A stretch of 64,000 nucleotides of DNA from JBDSSS01 sp963764195. Its GTDB lineage: Bacteria; Actinomycetota; Actinomycetes; Actinomycetales; Dermatophilaceae. The notes under the pieces are model-generated. The model was not told where the DNA came from. It saw nothing but the letters and a program-made list of their open reading frames with translations, and did not search any database. Location of the stretch: the NCBI GenBank assembly GCA_963764195.1, contig CAVXRG010000005.1, forward strand, positions 36,691 to 100,690, read 5' to 3'. How positions within the stretch are numbered: position 1 is the first letter of the stretch; each line of letters begins with the position of its first letter. Below, piece after piece: positions 31,448 to 42,231 of the stretch. A program made the translations under genes and the position numbers.

Positions 31448-34231
31448 ATGGCTGCAGGCAAGGGCCGCAAGCTCGTCATCGTCGAGTCGCCCGCCAAGGC
31501 GAAGACGATCGCGGGCTACCTCGGGGGCGACTTCGAGGTCGAGGCATCGGTCGGGCACATCCGCGACCTGCCCAACCCGTCCGAGCTGCCCGCCGACATG
31601 AAGAAGGGCCCCTACGGCCGCTTCGCCGTCGACGTGGACAACGGCTTCGACCCCTACTACGTCGTCGACCCCGACAAGCGCAAGAAGGTCGCCGAGCTCA
31701 AGCGGCTGCTCAAGGACGCCAGCGAGCTCTACCTCGCCACCGATGAGGACCGCGAGGGTGAGGCCATCGCGTGGCACCTGCTCGAGGCGCTCAAGCCGCG
31801 GGTCCCGGTCAAGCGGATGGTCTTCCACGAGATCACCCGCGAGGCGATCCAGCGCGCCGTCAACGACACCCGCGAGATCGACACCGCGATGGTCGACGCC
31901 CAGGAGACCCGCCGCATCCTCGACCGCCTCTACGGCTACGAGGTCAGCCCGGTCCTGTGGCGCAAGGTCCGTCAGGGGCTGTCGGCCGGCCGCGTCCAGT
32001 CGGTGGCGACCCGGATGGTCGTCGAGCGCGAGCGCGAGCGGATGGCCTTCGTCCGCGCCTCCTACTGGGACGTCGAGGGCGACTTCACCCCCGGCGGCGC
32101 GGCCCAGCAGTTCACCGCCCGGCTGTCGGCCGTCGACGGTGCCCGCGTGGCGAGCGGTCGCGACTTCGCCGACACCGGTGAGCTGACCGGCCGGAACGTC
32201 GTCCACGTCGAGGAGTCGCTCGCGACCCGGATCGCCGAGGCGTGCCGCACGCTCACCGCCCGCGTCACCGACGTCCAGGAGAAGCCCTACACCCGCCGCC
32301 CGTCGGCGCCCTTCACGACCTCGACCCTCCAGCAGGAGGCCTCGCGCAAGCTGCGGCTCAGCAGCAAGAACGCGATGCGGGTCGCGCAGCGGCTCTACGA
32401 GAACGGCTACATCACCTACATGCGCACCGACAGCACCTCGCTGTCGGACGCGGCGACGACTGCCGCGCGCAGCCAGGCGCGCGACATGTACGGCGCGGAG
32501 TACGTGCCCGAGAGCCCGCGTCGCTACGAGAAGAAGGTCAAGAACGCGCAGGAGGCCCACGAGGCCATCCGGCCCGCCGGCGACCGCTTCCGCTCGCCAG
32601 CCCAGGTCGCCGGTGAGATCCGCGGCGAGGAGTTCGCCCTCTACGAGCTGATCTGGAAGCGCACCATCTCCTCGCAGATGGCCGACGCACGGGGGTCGAC
32701 CGCCACGGTCAAGCTCGGGGTCGACACGGCCGTCGAGGGCGCTGCCGCCGTGGAGTTCAGCGCGAGCGGCACGATCATCACCTTCAAGGGCTTCCTCGCG
32801 GCATACGAGGAAGGGCGCGACGACGAGGCCACCGCGCGCGCCGAGGCCGCCCAGGAGGGCCGCCGCCTGCCCAAGCTGAGCGAGGGCGTCGAGCTCGAGG
32901 TGCTCCGCGCCGAGGCCGACGGCCACGAGACGAGCCCCCCGGCCCGTTACACGGAGGCCACCCTCGTCAAGGCGATGGAGGAGCGCGGCATCGGGCGTCC
33001 CTCGACGTATGCCGCCACCATCGGCACGATCCAGGACCGCGGCTACGTCTTCCTGAAGGGTCAGGCGCTCGTCCCGACGTGGCTCGCCTTCGCGGTGACC
33101 CGGCTGCTCGAGGAGCACTTCGGCGCCCTCGTCGACTACGAGTTCACCGCCTCCATGGAGGAGGACCTCGACCGGATCGCCAACGGTGAGCAGAGCCGGG
33201 TGGACTGGCTCAAGCGCTTCTACTTCGGTGAGGAGGCCAGCTCGGCCGAGGGCCTGCGCAGCCTCGTCGAGGACCTCGGCGACATCGACGCCAAGGAGAT
33301 CAGCACGATCCAGCTCGGTGACGGGATGGTCGTGCGGGTCGGGCGCTACGGGCCCTACGTCGAGGAGGTCGTGCCCGCGGGTGTCGACCTCGCGACCGGT
33401 GAGGTCGCCGAGGGCTCCACCGGCACGCCGCGCCGCGCGACGATCACCGACGACGTCGCCCCCGACGAGATGACGCCGGCGATGGCCCGCGCCCTGCTCG
33501 AGCAGGCGGCCGACGACGGCAAGGTCCTCGGCCAGGACCCCGCGACCGGGCGCGACATCGTCGCGAAGGCCGGCCGCTACGGGCCCTACGTCACCGAGGT
33601 CATCGAGGACGACGAGGCGCCGGCCGAGGCCGCCACCGAGACGGGAGCCAAGCCCAAGGCGAAGAAGAAGGTGGCCAAGGCCAAGCCGCGCACCGCCTCG
33701 CTCTTCTCCGACATGGAGCTCGGCTCGATCACCCTCGAGGACGCGCTCCGGCTGCTCAGCCTCCCGCGCGTCGTCGGCGCCGACGCCGAGGGCGTCGAGA
33801 TCACCGCGCAGAACGGCCGCTACGGGCCCTACCTCAAGAAGGGCACCGACTCGCGGTCCCTGACGAGCGAGGCCCAGCTCTTCGAGATCACCCTCGAGGA
33901 GGCGCTCGCGATCTACGCCCAGCCCAAGCAGCGGGGACGGGCCGCGGCCGCGCCGCCGCTCAAGGAGCTCGGTGAGGACCCGGTGAGTGCCAAGCCCGTC
34001 GTCGTCAAGGACGGCCGCTTCGGTCCCTACGTCACCGACGGCGAGACCAACGCGACGCTGCGCAAGGACGACGACCCCGAGTCGATCACCCCCGAGCGCG
34101 GCTTCGAGCTGCTCGCCGAGAAGCGGGCCAAGGGCCCGACGACGCGCAAGCGCGCGGTGAAGAAGACGGCGAAGACCGCCAAGAAGACGGCGAAGCGCAC
34201 GACGAAGAAGGCGCCGGCGAAGAAGGCCTGA
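31448..34231 (+). CDS. topA: DNA topoisomerase I
   Basis: Type IA topoisomerase, 927 residues, relaxes negative supercoils. Toprim domain with KLVIVESPAKAKTIAGYL (Glu13) and ATDEDREGEAIAWHL; catalytic Tyr324 in GYITYMRTDST; EAHEAIRPAG downstream. Instead of Cys4 zinc fingers, the C-terminus has several repeats containing GRYGPYV or GRFGPYV (about residues 630-860) and a Lys/Ala/Thr-rich tail, the usual actinobacterial layout. GAAAGG lies eight bases before the ATG. The gene is a standard neighbour of tmk-holB and the Rv3649-type helicase. Confidence 0.97.
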   Translation: MAAGKGRKLVIVESPAKAKTIAGYLGGDFEVEASVGHIRDLPNPSELPADMKKGPYGRFAVDVDNGFDPYYVVDPDKRKKVAELKRLLKDASELYLATDEDREGEAIAWHLLEALKPRVPVKRMVFHEITREAIQRAVNDTREIDTAMVDAQETRRILDRLYGYEVSPVLWRKVRQGLSAGRVQSVATRMVVERERERMAFVRASYWDVEGDFTPGGAAQQFTARLSAVDGARVASGRDFADTGELTGRNVVHVEESLATRIAEACRTLTARVTDVQEKPYTRRPSAPFTTSTLQQEASRKLRLSSKNAMRVAQRLYENGYITYMRTDSTSLSDAATTAARSQARDMYGAEYVPESPRRYEKKVKNAQEAHEAIRPAGDRFRSPAQVAGEIRGEEFALYELIWKRTISSQMADARGSTATVKLGVDTAVEGAAAVEFSASGTIITFKGFLAAYEEGRDDEATARAEAAQEGRRLPKLSEGVELEVLRAEADGHETSPPARYTEATLVKAMEERGIGRPSTYAATIGTIQDRGYVFLKGQALVPTWLAFAVTRLLEEHFGALVDYEFTASMEEDLDRIANGEQSRVDWLKRFYFGEEASSAEGLRSLVEDLGDIDAKEISTIQLGDGMVVRVGRYGPYVEEVVPAGVDLATGEVAEGSTGTPRRATITDDVAPDEMTPAMARALLEQAADDGKVLGQDPATGRDIVAKAGRYGPYVTEVIEDDEAPAEAATETGAKPKAKKKVAKAKPRTASLFSDMELGSITLEDALRLLSLPRVVGADAEGVEITAQNGRYGPYLKKGTDSRSLTSEAQLFEITLEEALAIYAQPKQRGRAAAAPPLKELGEDPVSAKPVVVKDGRFGPYVTDGETNATLRKDDDPESITPERGFELLAEKRAKGPTTRKRAVKKTAKTAKKTAKRTTKKAPAKKA

Positions 34232-34308
34232 CCCAGCCGGCTCGAGGGGATGCCGGGGCCCCCACGGTCCGGTGTCATCTCGACCGCACGGGGTGAGAGG
34301 GTTGGTCC

Positions 34309-35100
34309 ATGTCAACCGTCGTCTTCGTCCACGCCCATCCCGACGACGAGGCCTCCCAGTCCTCCGGCTCGATGGCCCGGGCCGTCGCCGAGGGGCACCG
34401 GGTCGTCCTCGTCGTCGCGACCAACGGCGACCACGGCGACGCGGCGGAGGACCTCGCCGAGGGTGAGACCGTCGTCCTGCGCCGGCGCGCGGAGGCGGCC
34501 GCCTCGAACGCCGTCATCGGCACGCACCGGGTCGAGTTCCTCGGTTACGCCGACTCGGGCATGAGCGGCTGGGCCCAGAACCACCACGAGGAGAGCTTCG
34601 CCCGGGCGGACACGGAGGAGGCGGCCGAGCGGGTCGCGGCGATCCTGCGCGAGGAGGACGCCGACGTCGTCGTCGGCTACGACTGGCACGGTGGCTACGG
34701 CCACCCCGACCACGTCAAGGTCCACGCCGTGACGAAGCGCGCCGCCGAGCTCGCGGGCACGCCCCGCTACCTCGAGGGGTCGATGAACCGCGACGCGATG
34801 GTGCGGGCCTTCGACGCCGCCACGGGCGCCGGCCTCGATGTCGGGGACTGGGACCCGAACGCGGCGATGGACGACGGCAACCCGCTCGGCAGCAGCGAGG
34901 CCGAGCTGCACTGGGCGTGCGACGTGTCCGCGTTCCTGCCGACGAAGCGGGCTGCCCTCACCGCCCATGCCAGCCAGTCGGACGCCCGGGGGATGCTCGA
35001 GATGCCCGAGCAGATGTTCGCCGTCGGCTTCGCCCGGGAGCACTACATCGAGCCCGCCCGCCCCGACGGCATGGTCGAGGGCTGGTTCCTCGACGCCTGA
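34309..35100 (+). CDS. PIG-L family deacetylase
   Basis: A 263-residue zinc-dependent deacetylase: HAHPDDE at residues 8-14, AEGHRVVLVVATNGDHGD, FLGYADSGMSGW, and GGYGHPDHVKVH with the third metal ligand. The family includes the mycothiol enzymes MshB and Mca, but the sequence lacks clear features to choose between them. Relatives with this short length often act on other N-acetyl sugars. Start at ATG 34309; GAGGGT six bases upstream could serve as a leaderless -10. Confidence 0.85.
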   Translation: MSTVVFVHAHPDDEASQSSGSMARAVAEGHRVVLVVATNGDHGDAAEDLAEGETVVLRRRAEAAASNAVIGTHRVEFLGYADSGMSGWAQNHHEESFARADTEEAAERVAAILREEDADVVVGYDWHGGYGHPDHVKVHAVTKRAAELAGTPRYLEGSMNRDAMVRAFDAATGAGLDVGDWDPNAAMDDGNPLGSSEAELHWACDVSAFLPTKRAALTAHASQSDARGMLEMPEQMFAVGFAREHYIEPARPDGMVEGWFLDA

Positions 35101-35110
35101 CCCCCCCACC

Positions 35111-35247
35111 GTCGAGTGGGCACTTTCGCCCGCTCCGGCCCGTGCGAAAGTGCCCACTCGACCGCGAGGTGCGGGCGAAAGTGCCCACTCGACCGCGAGG
35201 TGCGGGCGAAAGTGCCCACTCGACATGATGGTCGAGTGGGCACTTTC
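35111..35247. repeat. REP-like palindromic repeat cluster
   Basis: Five copies of GTCGAGTGGGCACTTTCG or its complement between the convergent deacetylase and isocitrate dehydrogenase genes: forward at 35111 and 35231, reverse ending at 35162, 35193 and 35224. The last two reverse copies lie in a 31-base tandem duplication. Outer copies can form long hairpins, so the cluster may also terminate transcription from both sides. Confidence 0.9.
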
Positions 35248-35260
35248 ACACCGGCTGCAA

Positions 35261-37486
<2,226 letters not shown>

Positions 37487-37612
37487 CGGTGCTCCATTCG
37501 AGGTTCCGAGATTGTCTTGACATCAAGATATCGGATGCCGCGTGGGGTTGGGGGGCGGGAGTGGTCGTCGTCCCATCCTGCCGGTGTCGGGACGCCTCAC
37601 GCCAGAGCGGCG

Positions 37613-37658
37613 GGTATGCCGCTGGGCGGGCTCGCGAGGCCCCGCCCAGCGGCATACC
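37613..37658. repeat. Perfect 18-base hairpin built from the GTATGCCG motif
   Basis: GGTATGCCGCTGGGCGGG and its exact complement, separated by ten bases, between icd and the serine hydrolase gene. Each arm starts with the window-wide CGGCATAC motif. No T tract follows, so termination is uncertain. Confidence 0.9.
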
Positions 37659-37701
37659 GGGTCGGGGCACGAGCGGCTCAGCGGCGACGCGCCGGCCGCC
37701 C

Positions 37702-37707
37702 TAGGGT
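37702..37707 (+). promoter_or_regulatory. Leaderless -10 box before the serine hydrolase
   Basis: TAGGGT, seven bases before ATG 37715. Confidence 0.5.
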
Positions 37708-37714
37708 GTCCCGG

Positions 37715-39085
37715 ATGACCCCCATGCCTGCGATCGACCCGCGCACGTCCGCCCACCTGTCGCGGATGCTCACCGTCGAGCAGCGCCGCGGCCGACTGCC
37801 CTCGGTCGTCGCCGGCGTCGTGCGTGGGGGCGAGCTCGCCTGGTCGGACGCGGTCGGCACGCTGGACGGTCGGGCCGGCGGGGACGCGGCCGACGTCGAC
37901 ACGCAGTACCGGATGGGGTCGATCACCAAGACCTTCGTCGCGGTCGCGGTGATGCGACTGCGCGACGCCGGACGCCTCTCGCTCGAGGACCCCTTCGACA
38001 CCCACGTCCCCGGGACCCGCTTCGGTGGGGCGACGATCGCGCAGCTGATGTCCCACGGCGCCGGCCTGCAGGCCGAGACGAACGGCCCGTGGTGGGAGCG
38101 CACTCCCGGCGGCACCTGGGAGGAGCTCGTCGACTCAACCGAGTCGCCTGTGGCGCAGCGCTTTCGGTCCGGCCGTCGCTTCCACTACACCAACGTCGGG
38201 TTCGCGGCGCTCGGTGAGCTCGTGGCCCGGGCTCACGGGGAGAGCTGGTTCGACGTGGTCCGGCGCGACCTGCTCGACCCGCTCGGGATGACGCGGACGA
38301 CGACCAGACCGTCGGGGCGGGCCGCCCACGGTCTGGCGGTGCACCCTTTCGCCGACGTCCTGCTGCCCGAGCCGGAGCACGATGCCGGGGCGATGGCGCC
38401 GGCCGGACAGCTGTGGACGACGGTGACCGACCTCGCCCGGTGGGCGGCCTTCGCCGGCGGCGACACCGGTGAGGTGCTGGCCCGCTCGACGCTCGAGGAG
38501 ATGTGTGAGCCGCACACCGTCGTCGACCTGCCCGGCCTCGCCTGGACCGGGGCACACGGGCTCGGCTGGCAGGTGTGGAACGTCGGTGGCACCCGGTTCG
38601 CCGGGCACGGCGGGTCGATGCCCGGCTTCCTCGCCGGGCTGCGGGTCGACGTCGCGACGGGCGACGGCGTCGTCATCCTCACCAACGCGACGACGGGCCT
38701 GGGCCCGGTGGCGCCCGACCTGCTGTCGGCCTTCGTCGAGCGCGAGCCACCGCGCCCCGAGCCGTGGCACGCCGGCGGGGACGTGGGCGGGCTCGATCTG
38801 CTCGGGACCTGGCACTGGGGCCCCTCCGTCATGATGGCCCGGATCGTGGGGACGCACCTCGTCCTCGGGGATCCGGGGCAGGGTCGCGGCGCGCGGTTCG
38901 AGGCGGCGGGGCCGGACGCCTGGGTGGGCCTCGACGGCTACTACACGGGCGAGCCGCTGCGGGTCGTCCGTCGCGAGGACGGCAGCGTGTCGCACCTCGA
39001 CCTCGCGTCGTTCCGGTTCACCCGCACCCCCTACGACCCGACGGCCGACGTCCCCGGCGGGGTGGACGAGCAGGGCTGGCGCTGA
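37715..39085 (+). CDS. Serine hydrolase (beta-lactamase class C / penicillin-binding-like)
   Basis: A 456-residue cytoplasmic-looking member of the class C beta-lactamase family. The catalytic SITK tetrad (MGSITKTF, about residue 70) and the Tyr motif in FHYTNVGFAALGELV are present; HGGSMPGF supplies the third motif. There is no signal peptide. A lipocalin-like C-terminal extension (about 130 residues) follows. Such enzymes hydrolyse esters or peptides; substrate unknown. The start ATG 37715 has TAGGGT seven bases ahead and no ribosome site. Confidence 0.87.
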   Translation: MTPMPAIDPRTSAHLSRMLTVEQRRGRLPSVVAGVVRGGELAWSDAVGTLDGRAGGDAADVDTQYRMGSITKTFVAVAVMRLRDAGRLSLEDPFDTHVPGTRFGGATIAQLMSHGAGLQAETNGPWWERTPGGTWEELVDSTESPVAQRFRSGRRFHYTNVGFAALGELVARAHGESWFDVVRRDLLDPLGMTRTTTRPSGRAAHGLAVHPFADVLLPEPEHDAGAMAPAGQLWTTVTDLARWAAFAGGDTGEVLARSTLEEMCEPHTVVDLPGLAWTGAHGLGWQVWNVGGTRFAGHGGSMPGFLAGLRVDVATGDGVVILTNATTGLGPVAPDLLSAFVEREPPRPEPWHAGGDVGGLDLLGTWHWGPSVMMARIVGTHLVLGDPGQGRGARFEAAGPDAWVGLDGYYTGEPLRVVRREDGSVSHLDLASFRFTRTPYDPTADVPGGVDEQGWR

Positions 39086-39154
39086 TGGCCGCCCGCGCCC
39101 GACCTCGGCTCGCTGCTCTGGCCCCGGACGACCGCCCGAGCGACGCTGCGGCCG

Positions 39155-39685
39155 ATGACGCTCGACGACGTCGACGCGGTGCTGGGCTTCCGCGGTCGCT
39201 CCGACGTCACCCGGTGGCTCAGCCACGAGGCGATGACGCGTGAGGAGGTCGTGGACCGGGTGGCCGACCGTGTCGAGCGGGGACGGCCGGGGGCGGAGCG
39301 GCCGCTGCTCGGGCTCGCGGTGGAGTACGGAGGTGTCGTCGTGGGCGACGCCATGCTTCGCCTCGACCGGTGCGGATCGATCAGCCGTGCCGCCGCCACC
39401 GAGTGGGAGGGCACCATTGGTTACGTCCTGCACCCGGAGGTCCAGGGGCGGGGGCTGGCGGGTGAGGTCGCCCGGGAGCTGCTGGCAATCGCCTTCGAGG
39501 ACCTCGGTCTGCGCCGGGTGCTCGCCGACGCCTACGTCGAGAACGTCGCGTCGTGCCGGGTGCTCGCCGGTGTCGGCATGCGTCACGAGGGCACGCGGCG
39601 GGGGGCCTGGTTGGGCAAGGACGACAGGTGGCTCGACCTCAACCTGTATGCCCTGCTCCACGATGAGTGGGTGGACGAGCGCTGA
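39155..39685 (+). CDS. GNAT-family N-acetyltransferase (RimJ/RimL type)
   Basis: A 176-residue acetyltransferase; EGTIGYVLHPEVQGRGLAGEVARELL holds the acetyl-CoA motif (V-x-P-x-x-x-G-R-G-L), and LGLRRVLADAYVENVASCRVLAGVGM is typical of RimJ/RimL. From ATG 39155 the first strand is shortened. The same frame upstream reads PDLGSLLWPRTTARATLRP, as in longer homologues, but has no start before the TGA of the serine hydrolase. An ATG at 39085 overlapping that TGA is one frame off, so a one-base indel may have displaced the real start. Confidence 0.8.
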   Translation: MTLDDVDAVLGFRGRSDVTRWLSHEAMTREEVVDRVADRVERGRPGAERPLLGLAVEYGGVVVGDAMLRLDRCGSISRAAATEWEGTIGYVLHPEVQGRGLAGEVARELLAIAFEDLGLRRVLADAYVENVASCRVLAGVGMRHEGTRRGAWLGKDDRWLDLNLYALLHDEWVDER

Positions 39686-39693
39686 CAAGGATG

Positions 39694-39727
39694 AGCCCCG
39701 CGCCGACGGGGGGTTCGGCGCGGGGCT
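39694..39727. terminator. Hairpin downstream of the GNAT gene
   Basis: AGCCCCGCGCCGA and its exact complement with an eight-base loop, nine bases after the stop codon. No T run, as is common in high-GC genomes. Confidence 0.65.
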
Positions 39728-40008
39728 GCGGAGCCCGACGGGTCGACCGGGGGGAGGCCAGCCCGACGGGAGGGGGTCGGATGGAGTCGGACACGTGACT
39801 CGTCCAACGTTTGTCCAGTCTCTTCTTCTCGAGTCTGCGGTTTTCGTCCCGCGCTTGTCAAGGGTTTGTCCACACCTGTGGACGGGGCTTGTGGGTCCCA
39901 CCAGGTGAGCCATGCCTGGGCGCGACCACCGGCGCTGCGCCTCCTCGGGCGCGACGACCTCGCTGGTTGCGTGCCGGATGCGGCCGCGTTGGCGGTCCGC
40001 GTGGCGGG
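39728..40008. other. Intergenic region with DnaA-box-like sites
   Basis: No gene seen. TTGTCCAGT at 39811, TTGTCCACA at 39866 and TGTGGACGG at 39877 resemble the actinobacterial DnaA box TTGTCCACA. The last two form a perfect inverted repeat GTCCACA-CC-TGTGGAC. The surrounding 60 bases are locally AT-richer than the flanks. Confidence 0.45.
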
Positions 40009-40908
40009 TCAGGCAGGGAGGGTGCCGCGGAGGAGGCTGTCCCCGGAGTGCTGCGGCTGGTCGTCGAACTGCTCCTGGGAGATGTCGACGACGACGTAGC
40101 CCTCACTGATGAGCGCCCGGCTGATCGGGAAGACTTCCGGGCCGTCGCCGCGCAGGACGCCGACGGCCACCATCCGCTTGCCGTCGCTGTTGATCAGCCA
40201 CACCTCGAGGAAGCCGTCACCGGCCGAGAGCGGCGCGGTCGTCGACACCTTGAGGCCCATCCCGCCCCCCACGTTGACGAGGGAGGCCTCCCCGCGCTGC
40301 TGCTTCGTGTCGAGGGTGTCGAGTGCGACCTGGGCGACCGTCGTCGGCGTCGGCTCGGTCCACAGGACCCGGCCGGTGAGCAGACCGATGACGAGCCCGG
40401 CGGCGGCCATGCCGGTGGCCCAGGGCAGCACGCGGTGGCTGCGCGGCGTCGGTCGCGCGGCGTCGACGACACGGGCCCCTGCCGAGGAGGGACCGTGCTC
40501 GCTTCCGTCGTTGGCGAGGTCAGGCGTGTCGGCCGTGCGGACGGCAGGCGCGTCACCAGCCCCCTCTGCACTCCTCGGCCGCCGGCAGCGCGCAGCGGCT
40601 CGGGGGCGGCGGCTGCCGAGCCGTCGGCCCCGGGCTGCTCCGCGATCGCCTCGCTGATCCGCGACCAGAGCTGGGGTGGGGGAGGCGACCACCCGGACGA
40701 TACGTTCCGGCGCCTCCCCGCCGGCCTGGCCGCGGCGGCAGGGACAGGGTCGACGGCGGACACGCAGGCCGTAGGCGCGGCGGAACTGGGCGACGTCGTG
40801 CTGGCAGGTGACGCACGCAGCGACGTGGTCGCGTGCGACGGAGGGCTCGGGGCCCTGGGGGTCGCCGAGGGCGAGGTCGACGAGCGTGTCGTCGTCAGGG
40901 TGCGTCAC
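40009..40908 (-). CDS. RskA-type anti-sigma factor
   Basis: A 299-residue membrane anti-sigma factor. N-terminal zinc-type anti-sigma motif in ARDHVAACVTCQHDV; one membrane helix, LPWATGMAAAGLVIGLLTGRVLW (about residues 145-168); exported RskA domain with FLEVWLINSDGKRMVAVGVL. The GTG start overlaps the sigma gene by 14 bases. Residues about 50-115 are oddly Arg/Pro-rich. Over that span another frame reads PPPPQLWSRISEAIAEQP, the usual linker of such proteins, so two compensating indels may have scrambled it. Expected to hold the adjacent ECF sigma factor inactive. Confidence 0.82.
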   Translation of the reverse strand: MTHPDDDTLVDLALGDPQGPEPSVARDHVAACVTCQHDVAQFRRAYGLRVRRRPCPCRRGQAGGEAPERIVRVVASPTPALVADQRGDRGAARGRRLGSRRPRAAARCRRPRSAEGAGDAPAVRTADTPDLANDGSEHGPSSAGARVVDAARPTPRSHRVLPWATGMAAAGLVIGLLTGRVLWTEPTPTTVAQVALDTLDTKQQRGEASLVNVGGGMGLKVSTTAPLSAGDGFLEVWLINSDGKRMVAVGVLRGDGPEVFPISRALISEGYVVVDISQEQFDDQPQHSGDSLLRGTLPA

Positions 40909-41461
40909 CCTCCACCTCCTCCAGTCGGTTGCGCAGCTCGATCAGTCCACGCCGCACGTGGCTCTTCACCGTGCCGAGCGGCAGCCCCAGGGCGTCCGCG
41001 ATGTCGGCGTGCGGGCGATCCTCCATGAAAGCCATTCGGAGCACGGACGATCTTGGATCGCCCATTCTCTCCATCTCGTGGACGAGGAGCAGGCGGTTGG
41101 CCCAGTCGTCGTCCGTCATCGTCGTCTCCGTCATGCTCTCGGCGGCCACCGCGGTGAGGTTGCGATGGCTCCGGTAGCGCTGGGTGCGCAGGTCGGCGAT
41201 CCGGTGCTTCGTGATCCCCACGAGCCAGCCGGCCAGCGACCCCTGGTCCGGCCGGAGTGTGCGGCGCGCCTGCCAGGCGGAGACGAAGACCTGTTGGGTC
41301 ACGTCCTCCGCGTCGGCGGTGTTGCCGAGCGCGCGGAGGGCGATCGTGTGCACGAGCGTGGACCAGCGGCGGTAGACCTCGGACATGGCCTCGGACGACC
41401 CCGCCGCCAGCTCGTGGGCCAGCGCGGTGATCTCGACCTCCGTGTCATCGTGCAGGTGCAC
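40895..41461 (-). CDS. ECF-family RNA polymerase sigma factor (SigK-like)
   Basis: A 188-residue ECF sigma factor. Region 2: EVYRRWSTLVHTIALRALGNTADAEDVTQQVFVSAWQ; region 4: SVLRMAFMEDRPHADIADALGLPLGTVKSHVRRGL. GTG 41461 is preceded at six bases by TAGGGT on the minus strand, so besides read-through from the sortase gene it probably has its own leaderless promoter. It overlaps the anti-sigma gene. The gene set with a DUF4397 protein and sortase suggests cell-surface control. Confidence 0.93.
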   Translation of the reverse strand: MHLHDDTEVEITALAHELAAGSSEAMSEVYRRWSTLVHTIALRALGNTADAEDVTQQVFVSAWQARRTLRPDQGSLAGWLVGITKHRIADLRTQRYRSHRNLTAVAAESMTETTMTDDDWANRLLLVHEMERMGDPRSSVLRMAFMEDRPHADIADALGLPLGTVKSHVRRGLIELRNRLEEVEGDAP

Positions 41462-41467
41462 GAGCCC

Positions 41468-41473
41468 ACCCTA
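41468..41473 (-). promoter_or_regulatory. Internal leaderless -10 box before the ECF sigma gene
   Basis: TAGGGT read on the minus strand, six bases before GTG 41461, in the 24-base gap after the sortase gene. Confidence 0.5.
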
Positions 41474-41485
41474 GCGTCGGGAGGT

Positions 41486-42229
41486 TCACGCGATCGGCGT
41501 GGCCACCACAACAACGTTCTCGTCGTAGCTGCGGGTGCTCCGGTCGAAGGTTCCGCCGCAGGTGACGATGTGGATCCGGGCCGGTCCGTCCCTCGCGAAG
41601 AGCGCCTCGAGGTCGAGACTCTTCTTCGCCACGTGCCTCACTGCCGTCACGGCATACCGGCGGGCGGTCGATCCGGAGCGCACGGTGAGGGTGTCTCCGG
41701 GACGCAGCTTCTCGGCCTCGGCGAGCGGTCCGCGGCCGTAACCCGGGTAGTCGAGGTGGGCGGCCAGGACGGTGGCGCCCGCAACGTCCCCGGGCCGCGG
41801 CCCGTAGGCGTACCAGCCGAGGTCGGCCGGGTCGCCGGGGAGGGCCATCTCCCCGTCGCCTGCGACACCGACGGGCTGGATCGCCATCGCGATCCGTAGT
41901 CGGGGGATCTCGAGGCGGGTCGGAGCCGGGGCCACGGTCTGAGGTGAGGCTGTGGCTGTGGCCGGCGGGCTCTGGCCGGCGGGGTTGCGCGAGGCGGTGT
42001 GCGAGGGGGCGGCGGGTGGGGCACTCGCCGTTTGCCGGCCCGACGGCCCGGCCGGGTCGAGGACCGGGCCGTCGGGGGCAGGCGTGATCACGGTCGTCGG
42101 GACCCGTTCCGACGCTGCCGGGGGGTGCGCAGCAGCGGACGGGCGCGTGAGCCACGCCAGCAGGACGCCCGCGAGCAGGGCGGCGACCACAGCGGCCGCC
42201 ACCCTCCCGCGCGAGCGCCGGATCGTCAT
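41486..42229 (-). CDS. Class F-like sortase
   Basis: A 247-residue membrane-anchored transpeptidase. One N-terminal helix (about residues 9-28), a Pro/Ala/Thr-rich stalk to about 100, then the sortase domain: RLEIPRLRIAMAIQPVGV, the catalytic His in TVLAAHLDYPGYG, the catalytic Cys in IHIVTCGGTFDRSTRSY, and the Arg just after. Sortases join surface proteins to the wall. The neighbouring DUF4397 protein is the obvious substrate candidate. Start ATG 42229, two bases after that gene's stop. Confidence 0.87.
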   Translation of the reverse strand: MTIRRSRGRVAAAVVAALLAGVLLAWLTRPSAAAHPPAASERVPTTVITPAPDGPVLDPAGPSGRQTASAPPAAPSHTASRNPAGQSPPATATASPQTVAPAPTRLEIPRLRIAMAIQPVGVAGDGEMALPGDPADLGWYAYGPRPGDVAGATVLAAHLDYPGYGRGPLAEAEKLRPGDTLTVRSGSTARRYAVTAVRHVAKKSLDLEALFARDGPARIHIVTCGGTFDRSTRSYDENVVVVATPIA

Positions 42230-42231
42230 CC

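Noticed and set aside
35163..35224. 31-base direct repeats resembling a CRISPR array
   Set aside because: The units are exactly contiguous with no spacers, and inverted copies flank them. No cas genes are near.
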